From Mycobacteriaceae bacterium (lineage in GTDB: Bacteria > Pseudomonadota > Gammaproteobacteria > Burkholderiales > Burkholderiaceae_D), in the NCBI GenBank assembly GCA_903970145.1, contig CAJCHO010000099.1, positions 1 to 50,281 of the forward strand: a DNA stretch of 50,281 bases, in the 5' to 3' direction. Below the pieces are notes generated by a model. That model ran no database searches, was not told the DNA's origin, and saw nothing but the letters and a program-made list of their open reading frames with translations. The number at the start of each line of letters is the position of its first letter. Positions within the stretch are counted from its first letter, which is position 1. The position numbers were made by a program, and so were the translations under genes. Positions 1-10,888 of the stretch are shown here, piece by piece.

Positions 1-181
1 TCGTGGTAGTCGCCGGGGGTGCCGACCCGAGCTTGATCGGCGAGCCGTTGTCGCCGCCGCCGCCGCACCCTGCGAGGGCAAGACCAGTCAGTATCGTCGC
101 CGCAAACCAGCGAGAACCGCGTGCGAGCACTCGCCTGTAGCGGTGGGCGGTGTTCGGATTCCTCAAGGGACTTGAATTCAT
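1..181 (-). CDS. Putative lipoprotein, N-terminal part (cut by window edge)
   Basis: Only the first 60 codons lie inside the window; the gene continues off the left edge. Translated from the ATG at 181, it has a basic N-terminal stretch, a hydrophobic segment (about residues 26-37) and a lipobox Leu-Ala-Gly-Cys with Cys39. A glycine run, Asp-Asn-Gly and a low-complexity Pro/Ala/Thr linker follow, typical of a secreted lipoprotein anchored at the outer membrane. A GTG at 130 (codon 18) would give a more usual signal length of about 21 residues before the Cys, so the start is uncertain. A plausible promoter lies at 230-258. The function of the mature domain cannot be told from this fragment. 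Confidence 0.7.
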   Translation of the reverse strand, partial: MNSSPLRNPNTAHRYRRVLARGSRWFAATILTGLALAGCGGGGDNGSPIKLGSAPPATTT

Positions 182-229
182 TTGGATGGTGGTTTGTAAA
201 AGGTCCGCATGACTGCGGGTGCGATAGCC

Positions 230-258
230 AATGTAACGGACACCCCCTGAGGGGTCAA
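230..258 (-). promoter_or_regulatory. Candidate sigma-70 promoter for the lipoprotein gene
   Basis: On the minus strand TTGACC (253-258) is followed after 17 nt by TACATT (230-235). Transcription would begin near 223, about 40 nt before the ATG at 181. The -35 matches consensus at 5 of 6 positions and the -10 at 4 of 6. The rest of 182-350 shows nothing else recognisable. Confidence 0.4.
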
Positions 259-350
259 CACGGGCAATCGGTCAGTTAGTGGGAGCGTATTGACTATGTG
301 ATTAACCGTGCATTAAGGCGCGGGCCACGCGGACGCTCGACTGCATGGGC

Positions 351-2476
<2,126 letters not shown>

Positions 2477-2750
2477 TGTCGTGTCGTCCGGTTATCAGAG
2501 CGCAATAGTACTTTAAGCAGATGGGGACGCACCGTCGTCGGGCGAAGCTCGCTGTCCTCCGGGTCCCGGCTGTCCGGCGCTGCGCGCAGCTTCTAGTTAA
2601 CCCGACGGCCTGGAAGCTCCCTGCGCCACCATGAAGCGTGCTCACGCGGGCTGCCAGAGACGGTGGCCCCACTCGCGCAGTGCGGTTGCGACGGAGCGCC
2701 CCCTTAGGTGATAATCGATGGCTTGCGCGGCGTCGTGCCGCCAGCCATCT

Positions 2751-2834
2751 GCCCGGGTGGTGAAATGGTAGACACGCCTGACTCAAAATCAGGTGTCGAA
2801 AGACGTGCCGGTTCGAGTCCGGCCCTGGGCACCA
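2751..2834 (+). tRNA. tRNA-Leu (anticodon CAA)
   Basis: An 84-nt cloverleaf with encoded CCA. Acceptor GCCCGGG (2751-2757) pairs with CCTGGGC (2824-2830, one G-U), discriminator A2831, CCA 2832-2834. The anticodon stem CCTGA/TCAGG encloses the loop CTCAAAA, so the anticodon is CAA (reads UUG). A long class-II variable arm and a GCCGG/CCGGC T-stem with TTCGAGT loop confirm tRNA-Leu. A decayed copy lies about 90 nt downstream. Confidence 0.97.
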
Positions 2835-2919
2835 TGTATGAGAGCGGCGCCAAAATGGTGCTGCCCTAACAAGCTTTAGACGGCGATGATGTTCTTGCAG
2901 TACCTAGCCACTAGTGCAT

Positions 2920-2995
2920 CGCTGGTAAGCAGCTTAGACAACTGACTCTCGAAACCAGGTTTCGAAAGCAGTGCCGGTTCGGCCTGGGACGCCCC
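2920..2995 (+). pseudogene. Degenerate tRNA-Leu remnant
   Basis: This stretch aligns by eye with the anticodon arm to acceptor end of the intact tRNA-Leu(CAA) at 2751-2834. Shared blocks include TGGTA, CTGACTC, CAGGT, TCGAAAG and the 11-mer GTGCCGGTTCG, followed by GCCTGGGA in place of the acceptor strand. It has lost part of the T-arm (a 4-nt gap after GTTCG), the anticodon loop has an insertion, the 5' acceptor strand is not recognisable, and no CCA remains. It is most likely an old tandem duplicate that has decayed. An attachment-site scar of a lost element is less likely, because the match is imperfect. Confidence 0.65.
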
Positions 2996-3010
2996 CCAGA
3001 ATCGCGCGCA

Positions 3011-4825
3011 TCAGGGGCCAACGGATTTGACGGACGAGCCCGGATTCCAGTCCTGCAGATCGAGAAGGCCGCGCAAGGGTCCGATGTGCTTCTCATAGTG
3101 GCGCCAGCGCTCGCGCGAACTCGTGAACAATTTCTGGCGCACTTGCCAATTGCTCGCCGAAGCCACGCGACGCTTGGTATCCTGAAAGTTCAGGCAGCGC
3201 TCGTCCCACTCGAGACCCGCAAAGGCCACGATTTTTTTGATCCAGACATCCGGCTCGTTCAGGAAGGTCTCATAGGGAACATCGAGGATTGCGCCCGCGG
3301 GAAGTACCGCGTGCCAGTGTTCCATCAGTCGAACGTACTGGCGATAGTAGTGGGCAAGGTGCTCCAGATTAATCGCATGACCGTGCCCCCCGGGGAAATT
3401 CTGAAAGTAGATCGACAGGCAGGTGTCGATCGGATGGCGCAGCGTGTGGATGATCGGAACCCGCGGAAATGCCGAGTGGATCAGGCCGATATGCAGGAAG
3501 TTTGCCGGGGCCTTATCCACTACCTTGCGGGCACCAGTCGAAAGCGATGCAAGCAGGCCGAGGTAACGCTTGGCCTGATCGCGCGCGACGCCGGTTCCCG
3601 GGCCGGCGCCGGCTTCGCGCGCTTTCTCAAGGCTCGCCGCCTCCTGTGTCCAGAAGGTCAACTCCCCGGCGCCGAAGGCCTCAGGATGCGAGGCGATAAC
3701 CTGCTCGACGAGCGACGTTCCTGAACGCATCATCCCGAGAACCATCACCGGACGGCTGGAGTCGCTCGCACCGCGAACATTGGCGAATGCGGCACGATCA
3801 TAGGTGGCGCTGAGTCGGTCGACGAGTTCGACCATTTTTTGCGGATCGTAGGCCTGATAGGTTTTCTGACGGAGTTCATTGGCGCGCCGATAGTTGGAAA
3901 AGGCGCGATCGAAGTCCTTGGTGTCGTCGCAAAACTTGCCCATCGCAAAACGCAGGTCAGCCTCCTCGCCCGACTGCAGGCCGCTGCGAGCAATCTTGTC
4001 GGCGTTGGCGAGCCACGAGCTATCGGCAACCGTCATCTTGCGCAGGTCGACCAGTTTCGCCCACGCGATCGGGTCCTTGGGCTGTTGCTCGAGCGCGCGG
4101 CGATAGAGCTCCTCGGCCTGAGTGAACTCGCCGTTCAGGCTCGCCAGCTGTCCTCGCCCGACCAGAGCGAGACTGTTATTGGGATCAATCCGGAGCGCCT
4201 CGAGATAGGCCGCCTCGGATCGATCGAACTCGCCAAGGCACAGGAGCATGAGGGCCCGATTGGAGTGGGCCTGGCCGAATCCGGGATCGATCTGGACCGC
4301 CTTGGCGAATGCCTGTTCGGCCTCTTCGAGACGCCCCTGCGAGTAAAGCACGGTACCAAAGCCAAAGTGCGCAACAGCGCTCTCTGGCCAGACTTCCGTT
4401 GCCCTTCGATAGCAGGCGACGGCCTCGGCCGGTTTACCCTTCAGGACGCGTTCCTGACAAAACGCAATAAATGACACCTCGTCGGCGTCCACCGCCAGCT
4501 TGCTTGAGGGCGCCGCGACAGGTTCGTGCCTTTGCCGTTGCAACTGCCCCGCGAGCTGCTGGGTCAACTGCTCGCCAAGCTGAGCATCAATGTTATTGCG
4601 CAAGAGCGTCGCCGCGAATGAGCGTGTCAGGCGATACTGCTGATAGGAATTCAGCTGCATGCCGCGCGTGAGATCCTCGGCACGGCGAAACAGCGAGGCA
4701 ACTTCGGCGCTGCTGCCTTCCGGATTGGCTTGCACGCGGGTGAGTACGACTTTGGCGAAAAACATTCCGAGCGAATTCCCAAGCTTGGTCGCAGCGCCGG
4801 CATCGATGAAAGCGGGCCACTTCAC
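3011..4825 (-). CDS. TPR-repeat sulfotransferase family protein
   Basis: A 604-residue protein with two halves. Residues about 110-260 hold tandem tetratricopeptide repeats (for example AVAHFGFGTVLYSQGRLEEA and AHSNRALMLLCLGEFDRSEA). The C-terminal half is a PAPS-dependent sulfotransferase: the 5'-phosphosulfate loop GMMRSGTSLVEQV near residue 365 and a 3'-phosphate motif LRHPIDTCLSIYFQNF further on. Such fusions are common in proteobacteria and are thought to sulfate proteins or glycans; the acceptor here is unknown. The start is GTG at 4825, with GGAG about 9 nt upstream. It is a lone gene, divergent from ilvE and just beyond the tRNA-Leu remnant. Confidence 0.85.
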   Translation of the reverse strand: MKWPAFIDAGAATKLGNSLGMFFAKVVLTRVQANPEGSSAEVASLFRRAEDLTRGMQLNSYQQYRLTRSFAATLLRNNIDAQLGEQLTQQLAGQLQRQRHEPVAAPSSKLAVDADEVSFIAFCQERVLKGKPAEAVACYRRATEVWPESAVAHFGFGTVLYSQGRLEEAEQAFAKAVQIDPGFGQAHSNRALMLLCLGEFDRSEAAYLEALRIDPNNSLALVGRGQLASLNGEFTQAEELYRRALEQQPKDPIAWAKLVDLRKMTVADSSWLANADKIARSGLQSGEEADLRFAMGKFCDDTKDFDRAFSNYRRANELRQKTYQAYDPQKMVELVDRLSATYDRAAFANVRGASDSSRPVMVLGMMRSGTSLVEQVIASHPEAFGAGELTFWTQEAASLEKAREAGAGPGTGVARDQAKRYLGLLASLSTGARKVVDKAPANFLHIGLIHSAFPRVPIIHTLRHPIDTCLSIYFQNFPGGHGHAINLEHLAHYYRQYVRLMEHWHAVLPAGAILDVPYETFLNEPDVWIKKIVAFAGLEWDERCLNFQDTKRRVASASNWQVRQKLFTSSRERWRHYEKHIGPLRGLLDLQDWNPGSSVKSVGP

Positions 4826-4988
4826 GCCTGGGTCTCCAAATCTATCCTCGCTCGGTTGGAATCTACGGATCGCGATCGCGCCAAGAAACGACGCTTCGGC
4901 CCTGAATTCTAGCCGATTGTCGTCGTAATCAAGCGGCTGCTCGCTCGCTGCCGCCTCGCAGGTGAGCGGCCGCCGGATGAGGTCAGCT

Positions 4989-4997
4989 TGCTATAAT
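4989..4997 (+). promoter_or_regulatory. Extended -10 promoter of ilvE
   Basis: TGCTATAAT: a perfect TATAAT at 4992-4997 with the TG of an extended -10. No good -35 lies 16-18 nt upstream, as is usual for this promoter class. Transcription would start near 5004, giving a leader of about 55 nt before the ilvE ATG at 5060. Confidence 0.55.
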
Positions 4998-5059
4998 CCT
5001 TGATCAGAGCTAGCCGTGAACGCCACGTCCGGCTGGCGGGTGTATCAAAGGAGAAGTCC

Positions 5060-5983
5060 ATGTCGATGGCCGATCGCGACGGGTTCATCTGGAAGGATGG
5101 CAAGCTTGTGCCATGGCGCGACGCAACCACGCACGTGCTGACCCATACGCTCCACTATGGCATGGGTGTGTTTGAGGGAGTCCGCGCCTATCGGCAACCG
5201 GACGGCTCGACCGCAATTTTTCGGCTTGAAGATCACACCCGGCGGCTGTTTAATTCCGCCAAGATCTTCCTGATGGATATTCCCTTTAGCGAATCCCAGA
5301 TCAATGAAGCCCAGCGCGAGACCGTGCGCGCCAACAAACTCGAGTCCTGCTATCTGCGTCCACTCGCGTTCTACGGGTCGGAAAAGATGGGCGTCGCGGC
5401 CCGCGGCAACACGGTCCACGTTGCGATCGCCGCGTGGCCCTGGGGTGCCTATCTTGGCGAGGAGGGTCTGTCCCGCGGGATCCGCGTTAAGACCTCGTCG
5501 TTCCAGCGCCACCACGTCAATGTGACCATGTGCCGCGCCAAGGCTTGCGGAAACTACATCAACTCGATCCTCGCAAATCAGGAGGCGACGATGAATGGTT
5601 ACGATGAGGCGCTGCTGCTGGACGTGAATGGCTATGTCGCCGAGGGCGCGGGCGAGAACCTGTTCATCGTCAAGGATGGCGCGCTGGTCGAACCAGAGGT
5701 TACCTCGGGACTGATGGGAATCACGCGCACAACGATAATCAAGTTGGCTGCCGACCTGGGTATCCCTTTTAGTTCACGCCTGATGACACGCGACGACGTC
5801 TATCTTGCCGATGAAGCCTTTTTCACGGGTACGGCGGCCGAGGTAACGCCTGTGCGCGAACTCGACGATCGCACCATCGGCGCGGGCAGCCGCGGACCGA
5901 TCACCGAGAAGCTCCAATCCGCGTTCTTCGACGTGGTCAACGGCAAGAATCCCCGCTACTCCCACTGGCTATCCAAGGTATGA
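5060..5983 (+). CDS. ilvE: Branched-chain amino acid aminotransferase
   Basis: A PLP enzyme making Leu, Ile and Val from their 2-oxo acids with glutamate; cytoplasmic. From the ATG at 5060 the protein is 307 residues, the normal class-IV length. That start has the ribosome-binding site AAAGGAG at 5047-5053, so an upstream in-frame extension to 5000 is rejected. Features seen are LHYGMGVFEGVRAY, the PLP-binding Lys161 in RAKACGNYINS, and EGAGENLFIVKDG. The zinc-finger gene starts within its last codons (4-nt overlap), so they are cotranscribed. Confidence 0.95.
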   Translation: MSMADRDGFIWKDGKLVPWRDATTHVLTHTLHYGMGVFEGVRAYRQPDGSTAIFRLEDHTRRLFNSAKIFLMDIPFSESQINEAQRETVRANKLESCYLRPLAFYGSEKMGVAARGNTVHVAIAAWPWGAYLGEEGLSRGIRVKTSSFQRHHVNVTMCRAKACGNYINSILANQEATMNGYDEALLLDVNGYVAEGAGENLFIVKDGALVEPEVTSGLMGITRTTIIKLAADLGIPFSSRLMTRDDVYLADEAFFTGTAAEVTPVRELDDRTIGAGSRGPITEKLQSAFFDVVNGKNPRYSHWLSKV

Positions 5984-6195
5984 GCGCTCCCATCCACACC
6001 TCCGCAAACCCGCCTGACGGCGCCGTCGAACTGGGGGCTGAAGACCTGCCCGCCTTTTGCCCGAATAAGTCCATGACGCTCTGGAACGAGCACCCCCGGG
6101 TGTATCTGGACGTGACCAAGACCGGCAGCGCCAGTTGTCCCTATTGCGGTACCCAGTATCGCCTAAAGCCCGGCACCGTCGTGCACGGTCACTAA
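5980..6195 (+). CDS. Small zinc-finger (zf-CHCC type) protein
   Basis: A 71-residue protein with the pattern Cys, then HPRVYLDV, then CPYCGTQYRL. This is the Cys-His-Cys-Cys zinc ligand set of the zf-CHCC family, related to the small zinc subunit of respiratory complex I (NDUFS6). Its bacterial role is not established. The ATG overlaps the ilvE stop by 4 nt, and waaF follows within 60 nt; ilvE, this gene and waaF often occur together in betaproteobacteria as far as I recall. Confidence 0.8.
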   Translation: MSAPIHTSANPPDGAVELGAEDLPAFCPNKSMTLWNEHPRVYLDVTKTGSASCPYCGTQYRLKPGTVVHGH

Positions 6196-6249
6196 GCGCG
6201 GCGGCTGCGGTAGCGCGCGTCCGGTCACCTGGATTCGCATGCCTTGCTC

Positions 6250-7242
6250 ATGAAGCTTCTCATCGTCGCGCCCAACTGGATTGGCGATGCGGTGATGACG
6301 CAACCGCTGCTCGCACTGCTCAAGCGGAACTCGAGCTGTTCCATTACCGTGCTCGCTCCACGCGGACTGTGCGCCGTCTACGAGGCCATCGCCGAGGTGG
6401 ACGCGCTCATACCGAGCGATTTTGAGCACGGGCAGCTGCAGTGGGGGGCGCGACGCAAGCTTGCGCGCGAGCTGCGCGCCGAGTCCTTCGACTGCGCCTA
6501 CATTCTGCCCAACTCCTTCAAGTCAGCTCTCGTTCCCTGGCTGGCCGGCATTGGCCGCCGGGTCGGTTATCGCGGTGAAGCGCGCGCTGTGCTGTTGACC
6601 AGAGCGCTGCGCCAGGGTGAGCCCCATGAGGCGATGCTGGCCCACTACGCGCGCCTGGCCGGTGAAATTACTGGCGCCGCGACTGTGCCGCAGCTGACAG
6701 TCTCTGAGGCGGCGAGTCGAGCGGCCTGCGCAGCTTTTGGAATCAGGCCGAATTCACCGTTCATCGCTTTGTGCCCTGGCGCCGAATACGGTCCCGCCAA
6801 GCGCTGGCCGGCGCGGCACTTTGCAGCACTGGCTGAGGCGGTCGCTCGTGCTGAGCCCGATACCCAGGTGGTGCTCGTCGGTGGACCGGGTGATCGCGAC
6901 ATTGCCGGGGAGATCACCCGTCAGAGCAAGGCCACGCTGATCGATCTGTGTGGACATACCTCGCTCGGCGAGGCGATTGCACTTCTGGCCGCCGCAACGG
7001 GGGTCGTCAGCAATGATTCCGGCCTGATGCATGTCGCTGCGGCCCTCGGTCGCCCCCAGGTCGCGGTTTTTGGATCGAGCGACCCACGCCACACACCTCC
7101 CAATTCCGCACGGGCACAGGTAGTATGGCTGCATCTGGACTGCAGCCCGTGCTTTGCGCGGGTCTGTCCGCTTGGGCACTTGCGCTGCCTCAATGAGATC
7201 GAGCCAGAGCGCGTCCGGGCGGCGCTTGGCCAGCTCCTGTAG
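6250..7242 (+). CDS. waaF: Lipopolysaccharide heptosyltransferase II
   Basis: Adds the second L-glycero-D-manno-heptose to the LPS inner core at the cytoplasmic face of the inner membrane, using ADP-heptose. The protein is 330 residues from the ATG at 6250 (MKLLIVAPNWIGDAVMTQPL); a TTG two codons earlier is possible but less likely. Family 9 glycosyltransferase marks include CPGAEYGPAKRWP, VLVGGPGDRD and SNDSGLMHVAAALGRP in the nucleotide-sugar domain. gmhB at 44191 in this window supplies an earlier step of its donor substrate. Confidence 0.93.
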   Translation: MKLLIVAPNWIGDAVMTQPLLALLKRNSSCSITVLAPRGLCAVYEAIAEVDALIPSDFEHGQLQWGARRKLARELRAESFDCAYILPNSFKSALVPWLAGIGRRVGYRGEARAVLLTRALRQGEPHEAMLAHYARLAGEITGAATVPQLTVSEAASRAACAAFGIRPNSPFIALCPGAEYGPAKRWPARHFAALAEAVARAEPDTQVVLVGGPGDRDIAGEITRQSKATLIDLCGHTSLGEAIALLAAATGVVSNDSGLMHVAAALGRPQVAVFGSSDPRHTPPNSARAQVVWLHLDCSPCFARVCPLGHLRCLNEIEPERVRAALGQLL

Positions 7243-7267
7243 GCGTTTTTGTCAAGATCGACTGCCG

Positions 7268-7708
7268 ATGCCCAACCTGAAGCCGCTGCATGCATCTCCG
7301 GACGATGCCGAGCAAGCCTTCTACGAGGCGCTTGAGAACGCCAATATCGAAGCCTTGATGGACCTCTGGTCGGAGGATGACGAGATCGTGTGCGTACATC
7401 CCAACGGAGTACGACTGGTTGGACATGTCGCCGTCCGCAATGGCTGGAAGGCGCTGTTTGCCAGTGGTCCGGTAAACATGCGCCGCAGCGAAGTCCAGGT
7501 CATGCAAAGTGGAATGGTCTCGGTTCACTCCGTAATCGAGCAGGTAATCGTCGCTCACGAGGGCGGTACCGCAGTAGTTCAGGTTTACGCGACCAATGTC
7601 TATTTCAAGGGTCCGCAGGGCTGGCGCATGGTCCTGCATCACGCGTCGACAACTCCGCCCGAACAGGTCGCGACTATCCCTGGCGAGACCCCCAAGATGC
7701 TGCACTAG
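7268..7708 (+). CDS. SnoaL-like / NTF2-fold protein
   Basis: A 146-residue protein starting at ATG 7268 (MPNLKPLHASPDDAEQAFYE). An N-terminal helix pair with EALENANIEALMDLW, then DDEIVCVHPNG and VRNGWKALF, and a final strand GWRMVLHHAS are typical of the NTF2-like DUF4440/SnoaL_3 fold, a small alpha+beta cone. Family members range from enzymes to ligand binders, so the role is unknown. It lies 25 nt after waaF and 5 nt before the YheT-like hydrolase, so it is probably in the same transcript. Confidence 0.75.
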   Translation: MPNLKPLHASPDDAEQAFYEALENANIEALMDLWSEDDEIVCVHPNGVRLVGHVAVRNGWKALFASGPVNMRRSEVQVMQSGMVSVHSVIEQVIVAHEGGTAVVQVYATNVYFKGPQGWRMVLHHASTTPPEQVATIPGETPKMLH

Positions 7709-7713
7709 GTGTC

Positions 7714-8673
7714 ATGGTGAGCCTTGAATACCTGGCGCCGCGTTGGCTACCTGGCGGCCACGCCCAGACGATTGTGCCGGCCACCCTCGTTCCTATCGCC
7801 TCGCCCATTTTTCGCCGCGAACGCGTCACCACCCCCGACAATGATTTCATAGACTTCGATTGGCTGGCCGGTGCCAGCGCCGGCGCGCCTCTGGTCGTGC
7901 TTTTCCACGGCCTCGAGGGTAGTTCACAGAGCCACTACTGCCGCACGATCATGAGCGCCGTGGCGCGGCTGGGCTGGCACGGTGTGGTCCCCCACTTTCG
8001 TGGCTGCTCGGGTGAGATCAACCGCGCCCCGCGCTTTTACCATTCGGGCGATGCCCGCGAGATCGACTGGATGCTCACCCAGGTCCGCGCGCGCCTGCCC
8101 GGTACGGAACTTCTTGTGATCGGGGTTTCGCTCGGAGGGAACGCGCTCCTGCGCTGGCTGGGTGAATTCCCGGAACGCGCGCACGATTGGGTACGGGCAG
8201 CCGCCGCGATCTCGACCCCCCTCGATCTGGCTGCCGGTGGCCACGGACTGGCGCGCGGCTTTAATCGCGTCTACACACGCTCGTTCTTGCGGACGCTCAA
8301 GGCCAAATCGCTCCTTAAGCTGGAACAGTTCCCGGGATTGTTCGACGGTACCCGAATGCTTGCCGCACGCAATCTGCACGAGTTCGACAACGTGGTTACC
8401 GCCCCGCTGCATGGCTATCGCGATACCGACGACTACTGGTCGCGCGCCTCGAGTAAACCAATCCTCGGACAGCTGACCGTGCCGACGCTTGTTTTGAACG
8501 CAAAAAATGATCCCTTCTTGCCAAGCCATGTGCTGCCAGCGCCAAGCGAAGTCGCACCCTGCGTGCACCTCGAGTATCCAAGTGAAGGAGGTCACGTCGG
8601 ATTTCTCGGACGCAGCAACGGCATGAACTGGCTGCCTGAGCGCGTATTGCATTTCTTTGGCGTCCAAGGCTGA
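7714..8673 (+). CDS. YheT-family alpha/beta hydrolase
   Basis: A 319-residue hydrolase from the ATG at 7714. It has the YheT/EMB8 N-terminal signature APRWLPGGHAQTI, the oxyanion region LFHGLEGSSQSHY, and a nucleophile elbow GVSLGGNALLRWLGE with Ser at the centre. The acid and His of the triad fit NAKNDPFLP and GGHVGFLG. The family is thought to act on short or medium acyl esters; the natural substrate is not known. The stop codon TGA shares its A with the ATG of the next gene. Confidence 0.88.
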   Translation: MVSLEYLAPRWLPGGHAQTIVPATLVPIASPIFRRERVTTPDNDFIDFDWLAGASAGAPLVVLFHGLEGSSQSHYCRTIMSAVARLGWHGVVPHFRGCSGEINRAPRFYHSGDAREIDWMLTQVRARLPGTELLVIGVSLGGNALLRWLGEFPERAHDWVRAAAAISTPLDLAAGGHGLARGFNRVYTRSFLRTLKAKSLLKLEQFPGLFDGTRMLAARNLHEFDNVVTAPLHGYRDTDDYWSRASSKPILGQLTVPTLVLNAKNDPFLPSHVLPAPSEVAPCVHLEYPSEGGHVGFLGRSNGMNWLPERVLHFFGVQG

Positions 8674-9287
8674 TGGACGAGCTGGTTCGCCAGGGACTCG
8701 CGCGCTGGCCCAATGTCCCTGACTGCTACGGATGGCTGGCACTGGATGCTCGCGGCCGCTGGCGCGTGGGCCAGGAGCGTCAGGCGATCACCCACACGGC
8801 CACGATCGGCTTCATCGGTCGCAACTACTTTTGCGATGACGCCGGTCGGTGGCTCTTCCAGAATGGTCCGCAACGCGTATTCGTCGATCTTGAATACACA
8901 CCGCTGGTGGAGCGCGTCATCCCGGCGGGCCAGGTACTGGCCCTGCGCGACCACACCGGACGTGAATGCAGACAGCCGCAGGCAGTCTGGATCGACGACG
9001 GCGGCAGCTTTCTCGTTCGTACCGATGCCGGGGTTGGACTGGTCCACGATCACGACAGTGCGCTCCTGCTTGAACTGGTAAAGCGCCGCGACGGGACCGC
9101 GATCGGTGACGAAGAGCTGCTTAGCTGCCTTGACCCTGCTCGCAGCGAGCCAATGGCTGATCTCGCGCTCTTCTGGCCGGGCGCGGTGGACCTTTTGCCG
9201 ATAGAGCTAGTTGCCCGCCAGCTGGCACCCAGTCGCCTGGGATTTATCCAGCATCCACGCGCGCCCGAGGCTCGCCCGCCCGATTAG
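8673..9287 (+). CDS. Conserved protein of unknown function (DUF-type)
   Basis: A 204-residue protein without signal peptide or membrane segment. I recognise it only as a conserved type often encoded beside YheT-like hydrolases. It is rich in acidic and aromatic residues, with segments such as NVPDCYGWLALDARGRWRV and GRNYFCDDAGRWLFQNGPQR that look like beta-hairpins. Its ATG overlaps the upstream stop by 1 nt, pointing to translational coupling with the hydrolase. Its 3' end overlaps the convergent M48 protease gene by 4 nt. Confidence 0.7.
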   Translation: MDELVRQGLARWPNVPDCYGWLALDARGRWRVGQERQAITHTATIGFIGRNYFCDDAGRWLFQNGPQRVFVDLEYTPLVERVIPAGQVLALRDHTGRECRQPQAVWIDDGGSFLVRTDAGVGLVHDHDSALLLELVKRRDGTAIGDEELLSCLDPARSEPMADLALFWPGAVDLLPIELVARQLAPSRLGFIQHPRAPEARPPD

Positions 9288-10798
9288 CCGCCCGACTTCG
9301 AGCCGTCTTTCTGCAGGTCGGCCCACTCAGCCTTTAGCTCCTTTAAGCGCGCGTCGATCTCGGAAAGCGCGTAAAAATCGCCGCCTTCGGAACGGCGCGC
9401 GAGATTGAGCTGCTCGATGGCAGCGCGCACGCTGCCCTTGAGGTAGTACTCTTCCGCCAGCGCCTGGTGCTCGAGCAGCGACTTGCCCTGCGCCTCGTAA
9501 CTCTTGGCAAGCAGGTCATAGAGCTTTGACTCCGAGTGATACTGGGCAATCTGGTCGCGCAGGAACTCGATCGCCTCCGGGTGGCGTGCCGCCTGCTGCA
9601 GCGCTTCGACATATTGGTAGCTCAGCGAGCGCGACTGCGGGAATCGTGCGAGCCCGGTGTGGGCCAGGGCGATCGCGCCATCTACGTCCTTTGCGGCCAG
9701 CTTGATATCGACCGCCAGGCTGTCGACTATGAAGTCCGGATCGCTGACCAGGCTGCGCACACGGGCCAGCTCTGTCTGGGCGCCCGCATAGTCCTTTTGC
9801 TGCATGCGCACCAGAGACAGCCCATAGTGGATGGCCGCAGCGTTGGCGTACTTGCCCGTCTTAATCTGGTCTTCAAGGCCGGTTCGCACATCGCGCAACT
9901 CCTGGACGGTCTCAGCCTGCAGCACGCGCAGACGCGCGCGTATCAGATTGAAATCGAGGCTGTCGGGCCGCTGGTGGTAGGGGGCGTCGTGGATGCGTCC
10001 CTGAATGTCGGCAATTCGCTCGGTCGTCACCGGATGGTTGTGCAGCCATTCGGGCGCGCCGTTTTCGTAAATCGCCGTGGCCTGTTGCAGGCGCAGGAAA
10101 AACTCCGGCATGGCGGTAACGTCAAAACCCGCTTCCTGCAGGATCTGGAAACCGACCCGGTCGGCCTCGCGTTCGGCGTCACGACTGAAAGCGAGTTCCG
10201 AGTGGAGCATGTAGTTCTGGCTCATCATGATGCTCGCCTCGCCGGCGCTGGGGTTGCCAGACTTGGCTATGGCGAGCGCACCTAGCAGCATCCCGGCGAG
10301 CGCTATCAGGCTCGTCTGCTTGTCATGGCCCATGCCGCGTGCGACGTGCCGCTGGATCACGTGACCCATTTCGTGGCACATCACCGAGGCAAGCTCGGAC
10401 TCGGATTGGGTGACGATGATCAGGCCGCTGTAGACAGCGATGAAGCCGCCTGGCAGTGCGAAGGCGTTGATGCCAGGATCGCGCAGAAGGAAAAATTCTA
10501 TCGGCTGGGTGCCAGGTGGCGCGTGTGCAATCAGATTCGCGCCGAACTGATTGAGGTACTCGGTACTGGGTGCGTCCTCCCAGATATCACCATCGGCGCG
10601 CGCCTCGCGCATGATCTCTTCGCCGAGCTTGCGTTCCATCGCCGGCGACAGGTCCTCGGAGGCAGAGTCTCCAAGAGTGGGCAAATTGTTCGAGAGCTGG
10701 GTGAACCCGGCCACCGGATATGTCGCGAGCGCGCCGCATAGGAGCGTAACGAACGCCATTCTGGCGCGCCTGGCCAGGCAATAGTGTCGCAAATTCAT
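9284..10798 (-). CDS. BepA-like M48 metalloprotease with TPR domain
   Basis: A periplasmic zinc protease and chaperone family that in E. coli (BepA/YfgC) helps LptD assembly and degrades misassembled outer-membrane proteins. From ATG 10798 the protein has 504 residues: a signal peptide (hydrophobic about residues 14-32), the M48 domain with [11 protein letters not shown] (HExxH), a further zinc ligand in [10 protein letters not shown], and C-terminal TPR-like helices from about residue 320. A much longer upstream reading frame overlaps moaC antisense and is rejected. It is divergent from moaC and has no close operon partner. Confidence 0.9.
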   Translation of the reverse strand: MNLRHYCLARRARMAFVTLLCGALATYPVAGFTQLSNNLPTLGDSASEDLSPAMERKLGEEIMREARADGDIWEDAPSTEYLNQFGANLIAHAPPGTQPIEFFLLRDPGINAFALPGGFIAVYSGLIIVTQSESELASVMCHEMGHVIQRHVARGMGHDKQTSLIALAGMLLGALAIAKSGNPSAGEASIMMSQNYMLHSELAFSRDAEREADRVGFQILQEAGFDVTAMPEFFLRLQQATAIYENGAPEWLHNHPVTTERIADIQGRIHDAPYHQRPDSLDFNLIRARLRVLQAETVQELRDVRTGLEDQIKTGKYANAAAIHYGLSLVRMQQKDYAGAQTELARVRSLVSDPDFIVDSLAVDIKLAAKDVDGAIALAHTGLARFPQSRSLSYQYVEALQQAARHPEAIEFLRDQIAQYHSESKLYDLLAKSYEAQGKSLLEHQALAEEYYLKGSVRAAIEQLNLARRSEGGDFYALSEIDARLKELKAEWADLQKDGSKSGG

Positions 10799-10888
10799 GG
10801 TGATATGATAGTACAAGCTCCTGCTGCGCCAGCGCAGGCGGGTGTCGCGCCGCAGCGATCCAAATGCTCTCTTAAGAAAAGCAGCGCT

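Noticed and set aside
2920..2995. Attachment-site repeat of a genomic island at tRNA-Leu
   Set aside because: The copy is degenerate along its whole length and resembles more than just the tRNA 3' end. No integrase gene is nearby, so an old duplicate tRNA fits better.
5000..5059. Upstream in-frame start for ilvE
   Set aside because: ATG 5060 has an AAAGGAG site at proper distance and matches the family N-terminus; the extension would begin at or before the predicted transcription start.
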